From Ifrita kowaldi (lineage: Eukaryota; Chordata; Aves; Passeriformes; Cinclosomatidae): a stretch of 64,000 nucleotides of DNA. The notes beneath the pieces are model-generated. The model saw only the letters and a program-made list of their open reading frames with translations, had not been told where the DNA came from and ran no database searches. This document shows positions 1-12,760 of this stretch, piece by piece. Position 1 is the stretch's first letter. Each line of letters opens with the position of its first letter. The DNA lies in the NCBI GenBank assembly GCA_013398055.1, contig VZRS01005488.1, positions 304,444-368,443 on the forward strand. Reading direction: 5' to 3'. Both the position numbers and the translations under genes were made by a program.

Positions 1-276
1 AAATAACACATTTTCAAATTTGGGGAAATGCACTTTTAGATTGCAGTTTTATCCTTGAGGCTTAGTGTTCCTTATTAATATATGCAAATACGCTTACAGA
101 GTAAAAAGAAAAAATAAACTAAAAATATTTCCTAAAAAACAGCACTTTGGTATATTCTTTATCAATCCCTCAAACACTAAATCACTAAATCCACAAAATA
201 TACCTTTTTTTGCTGGTTGTTTTGCTTTTGTTTGGAGGTAATGGGAGAGCAGAATGTGGTTATGTGAAGGTGGTGG

Positions 277-292
277 TTTTTTTTTTTTTTTT
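277..292. repeat. poly-T tract (T16)
   Basis: An uninterrupted run of sixteen T follows a short GGT-rich stretch. No element body ending in this tract could be recognised on either side, so it is annotated only as a homopolymer. Confidence 0.9.
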
Positions 293-1233
293 AGAACATT
301 AGAATTACAAATGTCTTACAAATATCAGCACACAATTGCCTCTAACAGCTTTATTTATCCTAATTTGTGACATGTAGGAGGTAACAGGTTCAGAGGAACC
401 CTGTGCCTCATCAGACTGGTTGGATTCTGGAGTTAGTGTGGCTTCAATGCCTAGGTAGTGAAGGAGAGTGCTGCCTTCCAGGGCATCTCATCCACGGACA
501 CACACCTTTCTATGGTCTTTGAGAAAAGCAGGAACATAGTTTGGTAATGGCCTCATGACGCACAAAACCAGAAAACACTTGGTATTATAAAGACTTTTCA
601 GTCTAACAAAGAAAGGCACAAAAAACCTCAACAGCTGGAAGTAGTAGTCAGTAAAAGTCTAACATTAAAAAAAGTAACAATGCAAATTGGTGGTAGCAGC
701 AATTCGTATTAGTGAAACTACACTGTGATGGATTACTGGAAATAACAAATCATTCCCAACGAGTCTTTAAGGGAAGATTGGCTGTCCTTCTAAATAAGTT
801 GCTGCAATGCTAGGCATAAAATATACTATCATTAAAAAATTCTAGAAACTGCAAAAACGATGGGATATCAAAAATCTGTTTTAATCATGAGAGAAATTGT
901 ATTCTAGAACAGACTTTCAGCAGGAAGACTGATGCTTCATCTTTTTATTTGATACAGATACAGAAATTATTTTCAAGCAAGCTTATTATCCAAGACCAAG
1001 ACCTGATCTTCCTGACTCAAAAGATCCCCTTCTTGTCATATACCAATCATTTTAAATTTATTAATTTCCTTTTCTTGAGAAATTACAGAAAGCAATAATT
1101 ATTAGGAAGGATTAATTTTGCTGTTGTTATGAATATTGAAAAAATTCCTTGAGGCCAAACAAGTATCAAAACCCCCAGTGTAAAATACTCTTCACAAGCA
1201 GCATCTGCTTTTGAAAGTATACAGAGACAATCT

Positions 1234-1248
1234 AAAAAAAAAAAAAAA
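1234..1248. repeat. poly-A tract (A15)
   Basis: An uninterrupted run of fifteen A. There is no recognisable retrocopy upstream, so a retrotransposed poly(A) tail is not supported. Confidence 0.9.
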
Positions 1249-3950
1249 TTAGCAGGAACTGAGAGAAGAAACAGATAAATCAGGAGTACAAAACAGCAAT
1301 AAAATCTTTTGCTTTAGGTCACACATTAAGAATATGAGAACAGCTATATGTACTCTTTGTCCTATCTCTTAACAGTGACCAATAACCAATGTCTAAAGGA
1401 AAAAGAAAAAAACTTGAATGATTGCTCCCCTGTACGTTCATTGTCTCCAACGGAGAAAATGAAAAGAAGAAGCAGAACCCAAATGTTTTCATTTTTGATC
1501 CAACGCTGTAAAGAACAAGATCTGCATGGTGCACAATGGGTTTTGGCTTTTCTTTAGAAAAGATCGAGTATGTATCTGTAGAAAAAGTCATTAATAGAAT
1601 ATTTTAATTTTGGCAAGACAACAATACTAAAATGGGATAATTAATGAAAAAATAATTTTCAAGAAATTGGCTATAGCCACCATTTAAGACTATTTTTAGT
1701 TCAGTACTTGAGCTGGTTAACTCTCTAATAAGCTCACCTAATTTCTTTAATTGTCTACTTTTAAATTATAATTTTAGCAAACTACCGAGCTGCCAAAGAG
1801 ATACCTATTCAGATCAATTCCTTCTACTTCAAGTTAATGCCAAGTCATTTTACCATTTGGACATTTACTGCTAACAAGTGAGTCACCACCACCAAAATAC
1901 TTAATTGGTGTCACATGAAGAATTGCTTGAAGAGCAAAATAAATGTCAGTTTTTCACAAGTCTCTAAGCACGATATGAACAGGAAGTACCATTTTCAGAA
2001 GGCACTGTTCATCTCAGTTAATTGAAGCTTAAAAGCGTAGGCACATATCTTACGTATGATAAGCTTAATGAACTACCACATTTGAGCTGTGTCAGAGTAA
2101 CTAATAAAACTCACGTTCTTAAAACCAGCCAAGAGACTTCTCTCCAACCTATCTGGACTCATAATAGACTTTCAGAAGATTCCATTAATGTCCCTTACCA
2201 TCAGCCAGCAATTAGCAGCTTCACAACTCAGCCAGTTAAATATGACAGGACAACATTTTAACTGCTTCAGATACTTAACACTCCAAACCATATTACTTGA
2301 TTGTTTAAGCTAAAATGACTGACTTTCATTTCAGTGGATAAGGACCCCTCCCCTAAATGATGTTCTGCTGACTGTAATTTTGGGGTGCAGCACCTACCAG
2401 AATTTCAGAACAGAGAGTGTGAGGCTCTAATAGTACCTACTCCAGCCATGGCAGAGTGAACTTACCTCAACAGCCCACCAGCACTGACAAAACTTCTTCA
2501 ATTAAGTAACATATCAAAATGTATTTTACGTGCCAAAGAATATGATCTTTGATTTCAGGCCTAAGAACTGAGTAAAAAGGAAATCAATTTTATTTACTCC
2601 ATATATTTTACAGATACCATCTAGGGGAAAGTGTAAGAAAAGCTTGAGACAATCAAATTAATTATTTCAGTATACTTAATACAGGCACAATACAGTTGAA
2701 TTTTCATGCTGCACAGCAGAAAGTAAACATGAGCTTCAGAAAGAAATTTTTCCAAGATGAATAATTCCCTGTCTTGGAGTGGTCTGTACATTTTATGAAA
2801 CACCAGATATAGTTTGGCCTCAAGAAAAAATGGTAGATATGTCACTAGTCTAACAAAACAGGGCAGTTCCTAGATATGCTCCGAACTTAAATCTGGTTGA
2901 GTGACCATAAAGAGGACAGCACTTGCCATTCTTTCTTTCTCCCGCTTGCCTTGGGCAGCATGGAACACGGGAAGGAGTTATTGATGAGTTTTTCAAGGTA
3001 AGCTTGTTTCAATCAAATTTCACTGTTGTTACCTTATAGAGCTTCAGTATACAGAAATTGCTGATCGCATTTATGAGTGACTTTTCAGATCATGGAGGAG
3101 GACATTGTCGGCACAGTGACAAAGGAAGATTAAATTGTTATAGCTCCGTTAGATCTGGCTTCAAGATAAAAGGGTCACCACCAAATCCCACTGAGGTGAC
3201 TTTGTACAAGTACATGTTACTGCACCATAAATGCAGGTCTGGATCATTTGGATGTGACATTGTATAAGTAATCCATTAAAGTTCTGCATGTTCTACAATA
3301 TATGGCTGTTAACAGTAAGAGCCAAGCTTTGCAAACACTCTTAAAAGCCAGACTGGTATTTTCTATATTTATAGACAGCAACAATGAAATTACCATTTTC
3401 TTAAAGCATTTTCATTGCTCAGGTAAGGCACTGAGGCAACATTAAAGACAAAAGCTTAATAGAAGTAATTATTAATAATGAGATATAAACATTTTAAAGT
3501 CAGCCTTTTTATCCATGTAATATAGTAGTCATTAATAGATAGGAATGAAATAATTAGCTTAATTTATTAGCATCTTTAATGAGATTATTTTTCTGACGAG
3601 ATAGCAGATACACATTAAAACACTTCAAAGGTGAATTGTTTTGCTATGATCATTTGCTCAGAGTAGGAGGTTTATTAAGGTTGAATAGCATATGCTGTGA
3701 AGATAGAGTAGTGTACAAACTCTGTTAAAAAGTTCAGATATGACAAAGTGGAGAATTAGAGTGAGTGTGAATATGAGCAACTTTGGCCAATTGTGACATT
3801 TAATCTGAAATTTCAATATTATCCTCCCCTTTGGGTTTAATAGCTACTGAAACTAGAGAGTATTTTGTATTTTAAAACCAGAATTGGGATAACCTCAAAT
3901 CTGTAAAGAGATTAAAAACCCAGAGCTCATGAAAAAGCTGCTGGAATCAC

Positions 3951-4915
3951 TGGGGTATCACAACTTTGCCACTCCTTACTAAGGAGCTGAGGGGCCCAGA
4001 CCTGAGACCCTGGGCTATGGGGAGTCTCTCCATGCTTCTAGTCCTGCCAGATGACAGGACGATGAGGTCCCAGACTCAGGACTGCCAGAGAACCTGCTGC
4101 AGAAGCAAGATCCAGGATTCCTGCTCACAGCTGAATTTTGAGGCCACTGGATCCACATGCCAGTGCAACAAGTCCCAGACCAGAAAAGGTTTGATAATAA
4201 GAAATGAGAAAACACATCCTACTACATTAAGGGACCTGGCTTTATGGTTTTCTCACCACCAGTGTCCTAAATATCCTAGGGTCCATCTGAGACCTTAAAA
4301 GCATTGAAAGACCATATATAGATTTCCAGGCTAAAGAGTCCTGACATCTCAACAGACTGATTCTTTGTTTTAGTCCTTCCCCCAACCCAGAAATACTGAA
4401 GTCTGGCAAGTTCCAGTGCTGGAATCAGTCCAGGCAGCAGAACTGTCTGCACCTTCTGACCCTGCTCTTTACCAGATGGGAAGCGAACCAAACAGATCTC
4501 ATGACATTATCTAAATCATAAATTCAACAAGCTCTGTATTTCTATGAAATACAAGAATCTGTAACTTCTTTCTGAAAGCCTTAACAGTGGAAAATTCCTA
4601 AACTCAATAACAACCCTATTAAAAATCAGCATTCAGAAAAGATCAACAGAACAACAATGAAAATTGGAGTGAAATTCCCAATTCAACTGAATAGGAGCAA
4701 AAACAATGTGGACAGGATACTTCGGGAGGAGAAGCTAAAGGAACATCCAGTTCCTGTCACAAAATGCTCTGGGGACAAGTTGCAGGAAACCTCACAGCTT
4801 GAAGAAGGTCTGGAAATTCTCCAGGCCTACAGATGGGGACCTAGAAGCTACAGGGTTAACTCTAGAAGCAAAAGCCAGCCTCAGAGCCTGCAGAAGCTAC
4901 ATTGAGAGAGTGACC
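3951..4915. other. moderately GC-richer unassigned block
   Basis: Base composition rises above the surrounding AT-rich DNA, especially at about 3970-4180, 4380-4490 and 4720-4900. Open frames of 66-110 codons occur on both strands here, which is what GC-richer non-coding DNA produces, and none resembles a known family. It could be a decayed repeat too old to recognise or a short regulatory or transcribed stretch. Nothing in the sequence decides between these. Confidence 0.35.
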
Positions 4916-5997
4916 TAATTTTACTAGAAAGAGAAGGAAACCAAAGATCCAAGAAGATAGATGTCTAGAAATTTTGAAGACACAGGGGGCGTCTGTTGTA
5001 AAAGTAATTGTTATGGTCCTTACATTTGGATAAAGGTCATATAAGAGAAAAGATTGAATACTGAAGATGTCGTCCTCCCTGGGAATGTCAGCCAGGACTG
5101 TACTCTGAGTTTAATTTTAGACTACCTGCACCATGCCTCACCAAGTACTCACGCTTTCTGTGCTTATAGTCTGAAAGAACTATTTAACATCTGTGTCCAA
5201 AACAATAAGATCCAGATTAATATTCAGGTAACTAATTTCATCCAAATAGATTTTTTTTTCACACCACCATTCAATATTATACTATTGAATTTATTGTTTC
5301 TTTGTTTTCTTTTCTGACAAGTATCTGCATGTCTGGATTTCAGTCAGAACTGTGTGGGTTTTCATACAGGATTCATCACTATAGTAACCAAGAACAAATC
5401 ACCAAGTGTGAGGGGTTTTCTGTTTCTCTATTTTTTCTGGTTTTGGGTTTTTTTTACCTTTTAAACAGACAGTGAAGTGGGACACAGTGAGATGGTTGAG
5501 ATTCTCAGGAGCTTCCATAGAATTCCAGTGACATTTGGGTTTATAAGCCCTCTAGAATTCACCAGCAATCCCTGCATAAATAAAATTATGTAGAAACTTT
5601 CTGCAGCGTTTTAAGCCCATGACTACAATAAGAGTAAATGTTGTTCCTAATAATTTTATTAATAGGAAGCACAGGGTAGATGAAAGGTTGTATTCATGAG
5701 TTTTCTAGCCTCATCTTCCAGATGAAAATGTGGATGATTTTGAGATAAGTCGCAAAGCATATCAAGTACCACTGATCACTGGTTAAACAAATTATAAAAA
5801 GCCTGAGCCAAACAATTTGAATAAAATCCTGGGATAAATATCCCCTGTCCTTTGTAATCATTTCAAGAAAGCATTTTAAGCAAAACAGGAGGTCTTTTTC
5901 CACAGAAATATTCCTAAATGCAACGTTCCTCAAAGCATATGCATAACTAAGCCACTGAAAACAGTATTCAAGAAAAGGTATTAACTGAAAGATCATA

Positions 5998-6028
5998 TTT
6001 GTATGTGTATGTGTGTTGTATGTATGTC
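5998..6028. repeat. TATG/TG microsatellite
   Basis: A degenerate run of TATG and TG units about 30 bases long. It is too short and interrupted to be a strong length-polymorphism candidate. Confidence 0.75.
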
Positions 6029-8798
6029 TAAAATAAATTTGTAATAAGATTCATTAAGATCTCAGGCTCCTCTGCAAATATCAGCTGAAAGCAACTGCCC
6101 AAGTTTCTCTCAATGTTACCACAGAAAACTTTTATTTAGCATTTGTATCTGTCTGCCAGTAGTGTTCCTTATTTTGATTCTGTTGCTCTAGAAAAGAACT
6201 ATGAACATGAAAATCCTGTAAAATTATTGTAGAATGTACAACAGAATGAACAGAGCTCTTGTTTCACTTCTTTGCTAATCTCCTAATAACATACATAATA
6301 CATTGCACTGAAGTGTCGGAGCAGGTATCAGGAGTTTGCTGCAATCAGACACAAATTTCTAACTGTGGAATGCAGCTCTAGGAACATTTGACATAATGTA
6401 GTCCAAGAACTGAATGACCAAACCTGTGCTTAACAAACAACCTCCTGAGTCTGAATCATTGAAATCAATTTCAAAGATGAAAAACAGCATAGATGAAATG
6501 GGTGACTGATGATCAGATTTCTGTCAACAACTATTATCAGCTAACACTGCATACACACAGGTGTAGGGAAACAGCATTTGAACAGTCATAATGACTACGT
6601 TTCATCCTGAATGAAAGTCAAATTGAACCCACTCATACAGTCATTAAACATAGCGGTTTAAAATGCAAACGTCACAAACTGCTTAATCCCATTATACAAT
6701 TTCCACCCTTTATAAATTACAATGTTTTCCTCCTGCAACCTTATCAGCACAGGAAAAATGTAGCAGTGTAGGAAGACTTGTACATTTACTTGTGCAGGCA
6801 AGTAAATCCAAAACAAGATGACTGCATTAGTACAAAGTATCATAAATACAGATAGAGCAGTTCAGGTTCAGTTAATCTAGTCCAGTACTTTACCAAGCAA
6901 CAAAATATTTTAGGAATTTCACTACTATTAGCTCACTCATAATGAAATTACTTTGCCATATCTGGTTGCTTGCATCCTGAAAAAAAATCATATGCAACAC
7001 CAGATCCTGCTTACAGGAATGAGATCTCAAGTGGAATGACAGTATTGGGTAAAAACTGGACATAGGGGGGCCTAATGGAGTGACAGCATAGCAGTAAAGC
7101 TACAGTGCTGTTTGTTCACAGCCTACAGGTTTGCATTAAGGCGTTGGTATAGAAATGTGGAGATAGAGTCCTACATTCAACTCCAGCACTTTACTCTCAG
7201 TTGTCACAAATTTTTACACAAGCTAGCAATGAAAACTATTCTACAAAAATACTATTTATGGTCAGTTTCATCTGGTGAATTATGTAATAAATAGAAGGGA
7301 AATGAGGGAAAGCTTCACTGTTATTGATTTATTAAAGGTGAGGATGAAGTGAGCATTCTGCATAATCCAACTTCTGCCTGTCAGTACTTTGCCTTTACAC
7401 TGAACTCATTAATTTGTTTTTAATGAAAGTTTAACTTGTATTTGGCTAAGGCATATTTTTTAAAAGTGATAGAAATTACATCAAAAGATAAGAAAATACA
7501 CCTTCCACGACAGTTTATTTTAGCAGCTCATCACGTTCATTCATGTTAAAAAGTACTCATTTATAGTTTAAATTTGGCCGGCCTCAACCTTCTAGGGTAA
7601 TTATCTCCTTTTATTTCCACATAAAATTAGAAAGTAGTTGTTCTCTTTGCCAGTTTGCTTAGAAAGCCCTACAGTATTTTGCAACAAGACATTTTTAACT
7701 ATAGGATAGTTCAGGATTAGTTTCTCTCCTCCCAGTGAAAATTTCTGACTATCAACATACTGATTCTACTAACCAAAAGACAGATACAAAAGACTGAAAT
7801 ATAACAAAGTGACAGAAAGAATGTAGAATGATGAAGGACTCAAAATACACCCAACTATCACATAGAAAATACTTACTTGTCCAGCTGGCCAAGATAATTA
7901 ACTACTAGCCAAATAAACTCTTCTTGGGATGAGCAGATATAGGGGAAACTTAGCATCTAGAGGTTACATGAGATGGTCTCAGTCCTAAAAATGTCCCTTA
8001 AGAGAGTGTTTGAGAAGTAAAAAATAAGCAGCATATGAATAAGTTTCAGAGCACATGAGGACATGAAGACAGAACAACCACTGCTTCCCTACTAAGAAAA
8101 CTGTACACTTGTTGAAATGCCTTGCAAGGAACTGCTGAAAAAAGCAGAGTTAAGAGTCTGCATTCAGTTCCCCAAAGGCAGAAATTGGATAAGATGACAC
8201 TGGCTGATTAAAATGGGTTCTCTACTTTATGCATAGTGGAGCTACAGAAAGAGGAGATTAGGGTATAAGACTAATGAGGCAAAACAGCTAGAGTTATGAA
8301 AAACTGTACGGCTGAATTATCACCCCAAGGACCAACCCATAAGGATGAAGAGTTTGGGCACACTAAAAAGTCTGTACCCTGTTGTATGAGTTTACCACCT
8401 TGTATTTGTGGAAAATATGCCATGAGTATTTGTGGAATTAGAAACAAAAAAACAACTTATTTTCCTTAGTAGCGTCTTGGGAAAAAAAAAGCAACTTTAC
8501 TTAGCATTAGAATATATAACAAGAAGAAGTTAATGAAAACATTGACTCCATTAACAGCCATCCTATTCTTGTAAATAAGAAGAATTGCACAAGAAAATCT
8601 CTCAAATGTGGAAAATGTCAGATTAATAACCACCACCCCCTGAAAGAAAGCACCTAACTAATGAGGATAGATCTAATTTATGTCCACATTGACATCTGTC
8701 TTAGAAACAGATTCGTGGATTCCCGATAACATTCTTTCAAACCAGTTTCCGTAGCAACTGCCACCCCATAGTCCTTTCCCTAAGGCACAAGACATCTA

Positions 8799-8834
8799 AT
8801 AAAATAATAATAATAGCAACAATAATAACAATAC
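8799..8834. repeat. AAT/AAC trinucleotide microsatellite
   Basis: A run of AAT and AAC-type triplets about 36 bases long, interrupted by a GCAAC segment. It is simple sequence with no further structure. Confidence 0.8.
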
Positions 8835-9138
8835 TATCTACTTCCACAATGTCTATCGGGAGAATGGGTTAGATTTCTGCTAGGAAACAAGGTTGAGTCT
8901 TACAGTGGAGATTCAATCTATTGCAAACACATTGTAATGTATTTTTTATTTTTTTTTTGTTTTGTGAAATGGAAAACACAAATACACAACTCTCTAGAAT
9001 CAGAGCAAACCGTCCTTTCATTCAAACCATTTGCTGCTGGTGGTAATGAATTTCAGGAGGTAAAGCAGAGAAACATATAAAACAGAAAAAGGAAACACAG
9101 CAAGAACAACCAAATAAACTATAATTTTAACTTGTTGG

Positions 9139-9366
9139 TCAGGTTCTGTCCATTATGAATTGATTTAGGCAGTCTTTCTGACAGGTGTTGAAAGAACTGG
9201 GAAAACCTGTTAACTTTTCAAGTAAGTGATGCCCACTATCAAGATCAGTGACATCTATTCTTTCTTTGGCAGCAGTGAGAAAGGAGTGTAGTATTTTCCG
9301 GCGCTCAGAAAATTCCAGGAGAGTTGTAAAAGCAGATTTTTTGCTACAACTATTCCAACAGAGCAT
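9139..9366 (-). other. 75-codon ORF, protein-like but unrecognised
   Basis: This minus-strand frame has a mixed, charged composition typical of soluble protein, including the segment ERIDVTDLDSG, and lacks the low-complexity look of most chance frames nearby. I do not recognise the family. An in-frame stop lies three codons upstream of the ATG. A weak possible splice acceptor (TTGTAG) lies just inside the frame, and no convincing donor is seen at its end. It may be a chance ORF, a lone exon, or a fragment of an old pseudogene or repeat. Chance is the most likely. Confidence 0.2.
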
Positions 9367-10288
9367 GAGAATTTAACCAAGTAGTGCATCTGGTATAAAG
9401 CCTAGCAGAAATACCAGTGTATGATACCATAATAGTACCTTATATATCCTCTCTCTATTCCCTCATGAGATTGTGCATGACTCATATATGCTTCATGATG
9501 ACAGCAAAATTGCTGAAAACCTATGCAATTATTCTTTCACAGTAGATAGATTAAAACAGATTTACATGTCTTATAATGTCCTTGTTAGTGAGCAGGTATT
9601 CTTGAGTTATTCCAGAGTCTGGTATTTTGATTATTGAACCTATTACAAAAAAGTATTTTCAAATATATTCACAGGACAACATGCAGACCAACTGAATAGC
9701 AGTAATGAGAACAGATACATTTACACAGAGATCTAAATATCAAAATTCAATTTTTCAATCAAAATTCAACCTCCGCACACACCCATACTTTTTGATGCAA
9801 CTTAGCATTAGACAATGGGTTCAAATTTCTGATGAGCAGTGTAGTTTGCCTTGAAGTTGTAGACTCAGACATTTAGGGTCACCATATCTTGAGTATCTAA
9901 AAGCAGCCTAGTAAGTGTGGAAGTGATCTTAGTACTACACAGTACTGCTATTTTGGCCAGCACTGCTCATTGTCAATCCATTTGATCCAAAGGCAGGCTG
10001 AGCAGTTTCAGATCTCTGTAGACAGATTTATGCATTGAAAACACACACTGACATGGAGGTTTTCTGTTCTTATTAGCAAAGCCTAACTGAAAAAAATGAA
10101 GTCTTGAAACAAATTTCAATTTCCTACAAATAAGGGTACCAACAGTGAAATGGTCTAAAAGGTGAAGGAAAAGAGTCCCACCATTTCCTGTCCCCAAAAT
10201 GCAGGGACTTAACCATCATGCTGTGAAATATGCTTTCTGGAAAGAGTTTGCAGTTTGTTTTTGAGAGAGAAAAATGCATATGCAGTGA
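9367..10288. other. AT-rich non-coding DNA before a CR1 fragment
   Basis: No gene or repeat is recognised. At 10274-10284, a few bases before the CR1 homology begins, lies the perfect 10-bp palindrome TGCATATGCA inside ATGCATATGCA. This resembles the dimeric POU-factor site known as MORE. Confidence 0.5.
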
Positions 10289-10735
10289 TCAGTGAATCAG
10301 TTCTTGAGTATCTCCAGTAAGGGAGACTCCACAACCCTTCTGGACAGCCTGTTCTGGTGATTGGTCACATACACAGTAAAAGTTCTTCCTCATGTTCAGG
10401 AAGAACTTCCTGGGCCTCAGTTTCTGCCCATTGCCTCTTGTCCTATTGCTTGGCACCACTGAGAAGAGCCTGGATCCACCTTTTTGACACTTTCCCTTGA
10501 GATACTGATAGACATTTGTGAGGTCTGCTCTCACTCTTTTGTTCTTGAGACTGAACAGGCCCAGCTCCCTCAACCTTTCCTTGTAAGGGAAGTGTTCCAG
10601 TCCCTTAATCATTTTTGTAACCCTCCACTGGACCTGTTCCAGGAGCTCCATGTCTCTGTTGTCCTGAGGAGCCCAGAATTGGACACAGCACTCCAGCTGA
10701 GGCCTCACCAGGGCTGAGTAGAGGGGCAGGATCAC
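10289..10735 (-). pseudogene. CR1 ORF2 C-terminal remnant
   Basis: The only open frame within the CR1 fragment covers the ORF2 C-terminal region that follows the reverse transcriptase domain. Known CR1 ORF2 carries an endonuclease and a reverse transcriptase; neither domain is present in this fragment. The last 35 or so codons no longer match the family, so the frame has probably shifted near 10380 and stays open by chance. It is a transposon relic, not a host gene. Confidence 0.75.
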
Positions 10736-10803
10736 ATCCTATGACCTGCTGGCAATGCTCTTCCCAATGCACCCCAGGATACCTTTGGCCTTCTTAACCA
10801 GAC
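10289..10803 (-). mobile_element. CR1 LINE fragment, 3'-truncated
   Basis: Read on the minus strand this matches the distal part of a CR1 non-LTR retrotransposon. It begins with the AAGGCCAAAGGTATCCTGGG segment near 10793 and continues through the end of ORF2 towards the 3' UTR. A 148-codon frame (10289-10735) retains the typical block after the reverse transcriptase, with residues such as LVRPQLE, VQFWAP and LRELGLFSL. CR1 copies normally end in a short 3' UTR with ATTCTRTG octamers. Here homology stops at about 10300, just after GGAGTCTCCCTTACTGGAGA, and the octamers are missing. The 5' end is truncated as usual for CR1. Substitutions and the lost tail indicate an old, inactive copy. The family call is strong; subfamily is not assigned. 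Confidence 0.9.
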
Positions 10804-12277
10804 ATTCTAATCCTAATCCCTTCCTACTTTAATCCCTACAACTTCTTTGAAATACCACACAGTTAAAGCAGTACAGCACGTGATGCAAACCTTTAAGTAA
10901 CTTTCCACATAGGCAGCCCAGATAACACTAAGGCTAAAATATAACATTGTAAATTCTCTACTTAATCAGGTGCAGAGAAGAAAATTAAAAAGAGCAGTGA
11001 TAAGAGTGGCAGTGAGGGAGATGCAGTGTGAGGGAGTAAACTGGCAAGGCCGGAACAGCACCCCTTCACACTGTGACCATTTAAAAATTCAGAGGACTGA
11101 ATTCACATGTACAGCCAAGGAAGCAACAATAAACGAGTATTAAAGTGATCCTGTTCCTTATGAAAGTGTGAGCATGTCTAAAGCAGAATGCTTCAGCTGG
11201 CAGACTGACTGCATCAGTGTGTTACTTGCTTTGAGGGCAAGTTTTGTTTCTTAGGATGCAGCTATGGGTTTCTGACACTCGGTGCCACTCCAGGAGGCTA
11301 AATCTAGGTTAGACACCTGCAGCACAACCGCTTTTAGAGGCCAGTATATGCTGGAGGTTCTGCATGTCCCATTCCTTCTCCATCACTGACAACAGCACAT
11401 ATGCATGACTGCACACAGACACATACAATAAACATGAGCTGCACTTTAACCTATACTTCTGTTGGTATTGAGGCTTCTCATGACATTGCGGATTTTCTCC
11501 CTGAGACTGCACTGATTCCTCATGTTACATCTATGCACACTTAACACTGGTATCTGTGCAGTCTGAGTAAGTTGTGAAGTTACTAATCCTCTCTCTTTCA
11601 CCCCAGTCTCCCTCCCCTAATTACTGTGCAAAAAAGAAAAGAAGAGACTGAGATTACAAGAAACAGGTTGTTTAAGGATTCACTTTCCAGACATTCTCCA
11701 GCCTCTCTATACAAAAGCACTAACAGTGCCTGTATGCTCTCCTGTTCTTTCTCTACCACTGATTTATTATAAAACCCTGGGTAATTTACATCCCTGTGAC
11801 TTCTGCTGTCTCCAAAATGCAATGCTACAGCTTATGTTAATATTAAATGCTAATCCTCAATTCATACTAATGCTAGTGCTTATATTAAAACTAAGACTTA
11901 CACTTTTCTAATAGAAATTTGCTTATCTGCTGTGAAATATTTTAGTTAATGATTAAGACACAACAAAACGTCGCTCTAAAATAGACAAAATTTGCAACAA
12001 GTGATAATATAGACCTCTTGTTATCTTTCTTGCGCTTGAACATCTTATTAAAAAAATAAGATAAAGTTCACAGTGCCTTTTTTATCAGATACAATAAGAG
12101 AACAATAAAATTAACAACAGGCAGTAGTGCCATTTTACTCCATTTTAACACCAAAGCAATAATCTGTTCCAAGATCATTGTTATTTCTTCTTGAATAGAT
12201 TCATTATCTCGGTTGTCCCATCAGCTATGGCAGAAGTTTATTGCTTTTAAAGCAAGAAAGGCAGAAACAATTTCCCT
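10804..12277. other. non-coding DNA, no gene recognised
   Basis: Unique AT-rich sequence. A degenerate series of ATGCTAAT-like words appears at about 11821-11890, too diverged to call a tandem repeat. No exon, RNA gene or named repeat is seen. Confidence 0.55.
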
Positions 12278-12760
12278 GTGCGGTTCATGAGAGACACTGA
12301 ATTTTATTTTAAAGCTCGTGCAGAAGGAAATGCAAGCGAGAGGGCAGACTGGTGGCTGCTCCGTGTGCCATTTCAGCTAGAAAAGATGCATGGCAGCTCT
12401 GTGCAGCTCCAGCCCCGTGTGGTGCATGTTCTCCTAATTGAAGGGAGCATCTCTCCAAGCTCCCGTGGCAGGCTGCCTAGCCGGGCGCCAGGCTGGCTCC
12501 TGGCAGGTGACAAAGTGCTCTCACTCCCCGGCTCACCAGGCTGCGAGGACACTGCTGCTGCTGAGCGAGCCAGGGGAAAGCGGGGGGAGCACCGAGGAGA
12601 GCAGGAGGAAGAGCAAAATTCCAGCTGCACTTGCTCACATAAGAGCTCCCTGTTAAACAGCCTTGGAAACAGCCACGGCACCAAGTTCAGAGGAAGCCTG
12701 CGTGGTGCCAAGTTGGCACCTGCCGGGGAGGAAAGGAAGCTGCTGGGGAAAAATAACTAG
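12278..12760. promoter_or_regulatory. GC-rich island with palindrome; possible promoter or exon
   Basis: From about 12340 to 12750 the sequence is clearly GC-rich (about 60%) within AT-rich flanks. A rough count gives about 14 CpG in 370 bases, below the strict CpG-island ratio. Both strands are open for over 110 codons (160 on plus, 112 on minus), as GC richness alone would produce; neither product is recognisable. A donor-like CAG|GTGACA occurs near 12505. A perfect 17-base palindrome GGTGCCAAGTTGGCACC lies at 12704-12720 and contains NFI-like half sites in inverted order. Possible roles are a small promoter, a first exon of a non-coding RNA, or a decayed GC-rich repeat. Function is inferred only. 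Confidence 0.3.

Larger units (their letters stand above)
1..3950. other. AT-rich non-coding DNA, no gene recognised
   Basis: No open stretch here resembles a known protein; ORFs are under 95 codons and overlap on both strands, as expected by chance in AT-rich DNA. The only structure seen is homopolymeric: a T16 run at 277-292 and an A15 run at 1234-1248. No CR1, LTR or RNA gene signature was found by eye. An unrecognised old repeat or a conserved regulatory element could still be present. Confidence 0.6.
4916..9138. other. AT-rich non-coding DNA with short microsatellites
   Basis: No gene or named repeat is recognised. A degenerate TATG/TG microsatellite lies at about 5998-6028 and an AAT-type one at about 8799-8834. 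All other sequence is unique by eye. Open frames up to 100 codons show no family resemblance. Confidence 0.6.

Noticed and set aside
4015..4491. ORFs on both strands in a GC-richer block
   Set aside because: No family resemblance, and both strands are open in the same place.
12278..12760. 160-codon ORF as a real gene
   Set aside because: The opposite strand is also open for 112 codons and the product is dominated by GC-driven residues. It is kept only as a GC-rich island.
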